NCBI GenBank assembly: GCA_032718475.1
Contig: JAUCBJ010003564.1
Span: forward strand, 1-64,000
Direction: 5' to 3'
DNA length: 64,000 nucleotides
Origin: Nemertoderma westbladi
Lineage: Eukaryota > Xenacoelomorpha > Nemertodermatida > Nemertodermatidae
This document shows positions 63,424-64,000 of the stretch, in pieces (the stretch's first letter is position 1; the number at the start of each line of letters is the position of its first letter). The position numbers and the translations under genes are program-made. The notes beneath the pieces are model-generated. The model saw nothing but the letters and a program-made list of their open reading frames with translations. It did no database searches and was not told where the DNA came from.

Positions 63424-64000
63424 GATACCGGTACACTAATGTATGATAAACTTACACTGAAATCAGACACCGGTACACTAATGTATGCTAAACTTACACT
63501 AAAATCAGATACCGGTACTCTAATGTATGCTAAACTTACACTGAAATCAGGTACCGGTACCCTACACTAATGTATGCTAAACTTACACTGAAATCAGATA
63601 CCGGTACACTAATGTATGCTAAACTTACACTAAAATCAGATACCGGTACTCTAATGTATGCTAAACTTACACTGAAATCAGGTACCGGTACCCTACACTA
63701 ATGCATGCTAAACTTACACTGAAATCATATACCGGTACACTAATGTATGCTAAACTTACACTAAAGTCAGATACCGGTACACTAATGTATGCTAAACTTA
63801 CACTGAAATCAGATACCGGTACACTAATGTATGCTAAACTTACACTGAAATCAGATACCGGTACACTAATGTATGCTAAACTTACACTGAAATCAGATAC
63901 CGGTACACTAATGTATGCTAAACTTACACTGAAATCAGATACCAGTACACTGATGTATGCTAAACTTACACTGAAATCAGATACCGGTACACTGATGTAT
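63424..64000 (-). repeat. 42-bp minisatellite array (continues past window end)
   Basis: About 13-14 tandem copies of a 42-bp unit. On the plus strand each unit contains AGATACCGGTACACTAATG, then TATGCTAAACTTACACTG and AAATC. A longer variant has GGTACCGGTACCCTACAC, and the order of variants repeats once (about 63466-63590 versus 63590-63715). On the gene's strand each unit reads GATTTCAGTGTAAGTTTAGC, placing an acceptor-like TTTCAG one base before a GTAAGT donor consensus. Confidence 0.93.

Overview
The window is nuclear DNA of a metazoan, probably an invertebrate. The evidence is spliced minus-strand exons of a KCNH/EAG-type voltage-gated potassium channel, an APE-type non-LTR retrotransposon, a tRNA-like (SINE-like) remnant, AT-rich unique sequence and about 60 kb of tandem minisatellite. 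Nothing bacterial or viral is seen. The species cannot be named from this sequence.

The backbone is one gene read right to left. Exon A (63396-63242) encodes S2 and the S2-S3 linker, exon B (62165 to about 62027) encodes S3, and exon C (3711 to about 3554) encodes S4-S5. The A/B junction restores an Arg codon (AG|A), and the B/C junction is phase 0/0 if the donor proposed here is right. The B-C intron is then about 58.3 kb and almost entirely repeats. From its donor end to its acceptor end it holds a 55-bp array (62074 to 7049, roughly 900 copies), a 3.5-kb sense-oriented retrotransposon nested in that array (26496-22950), about 100 bp of unique DNA, and a 27-bp array (about 6946-3721, roughly 120 copies) that runs into the acceptor of exon C.

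The introns on either side carry two further, unrelated arrays. A 63-bp array lies at 1-3460. It is split by a tRNA-like spacer across which its orientation inverts, and by a 1.1-kb TGTTA...TAACA insertion. A 42-bp array starts at 63424, 27 bp upstream of exon A, and runs off the window. Only the 1.08-kb A-B intron is not expanded; it contains a nested inverted repeat.

The most notable signal is the link between minisatellites and splice signals on the gene's sense strand. The 55-bp array starts inside the exon B reading frame, and its unit carries a GTATGT donor motif plus four G-runs. The 27-bp unit resembles the branch-point/acceptor region it abuts. The 42-bp unit holds an acceptor-like TTTCAG next to a GTAAGT donor. 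If the first array donor is used, the S3-S4 linker of the channel gains about 15 Gly/Thr/Ser-rich residues encoded by satellite. These readings are inferences that RNA data could test. The many 60-450-codon open frames inside the arrays are products of periodicity and are not annotated as genes.
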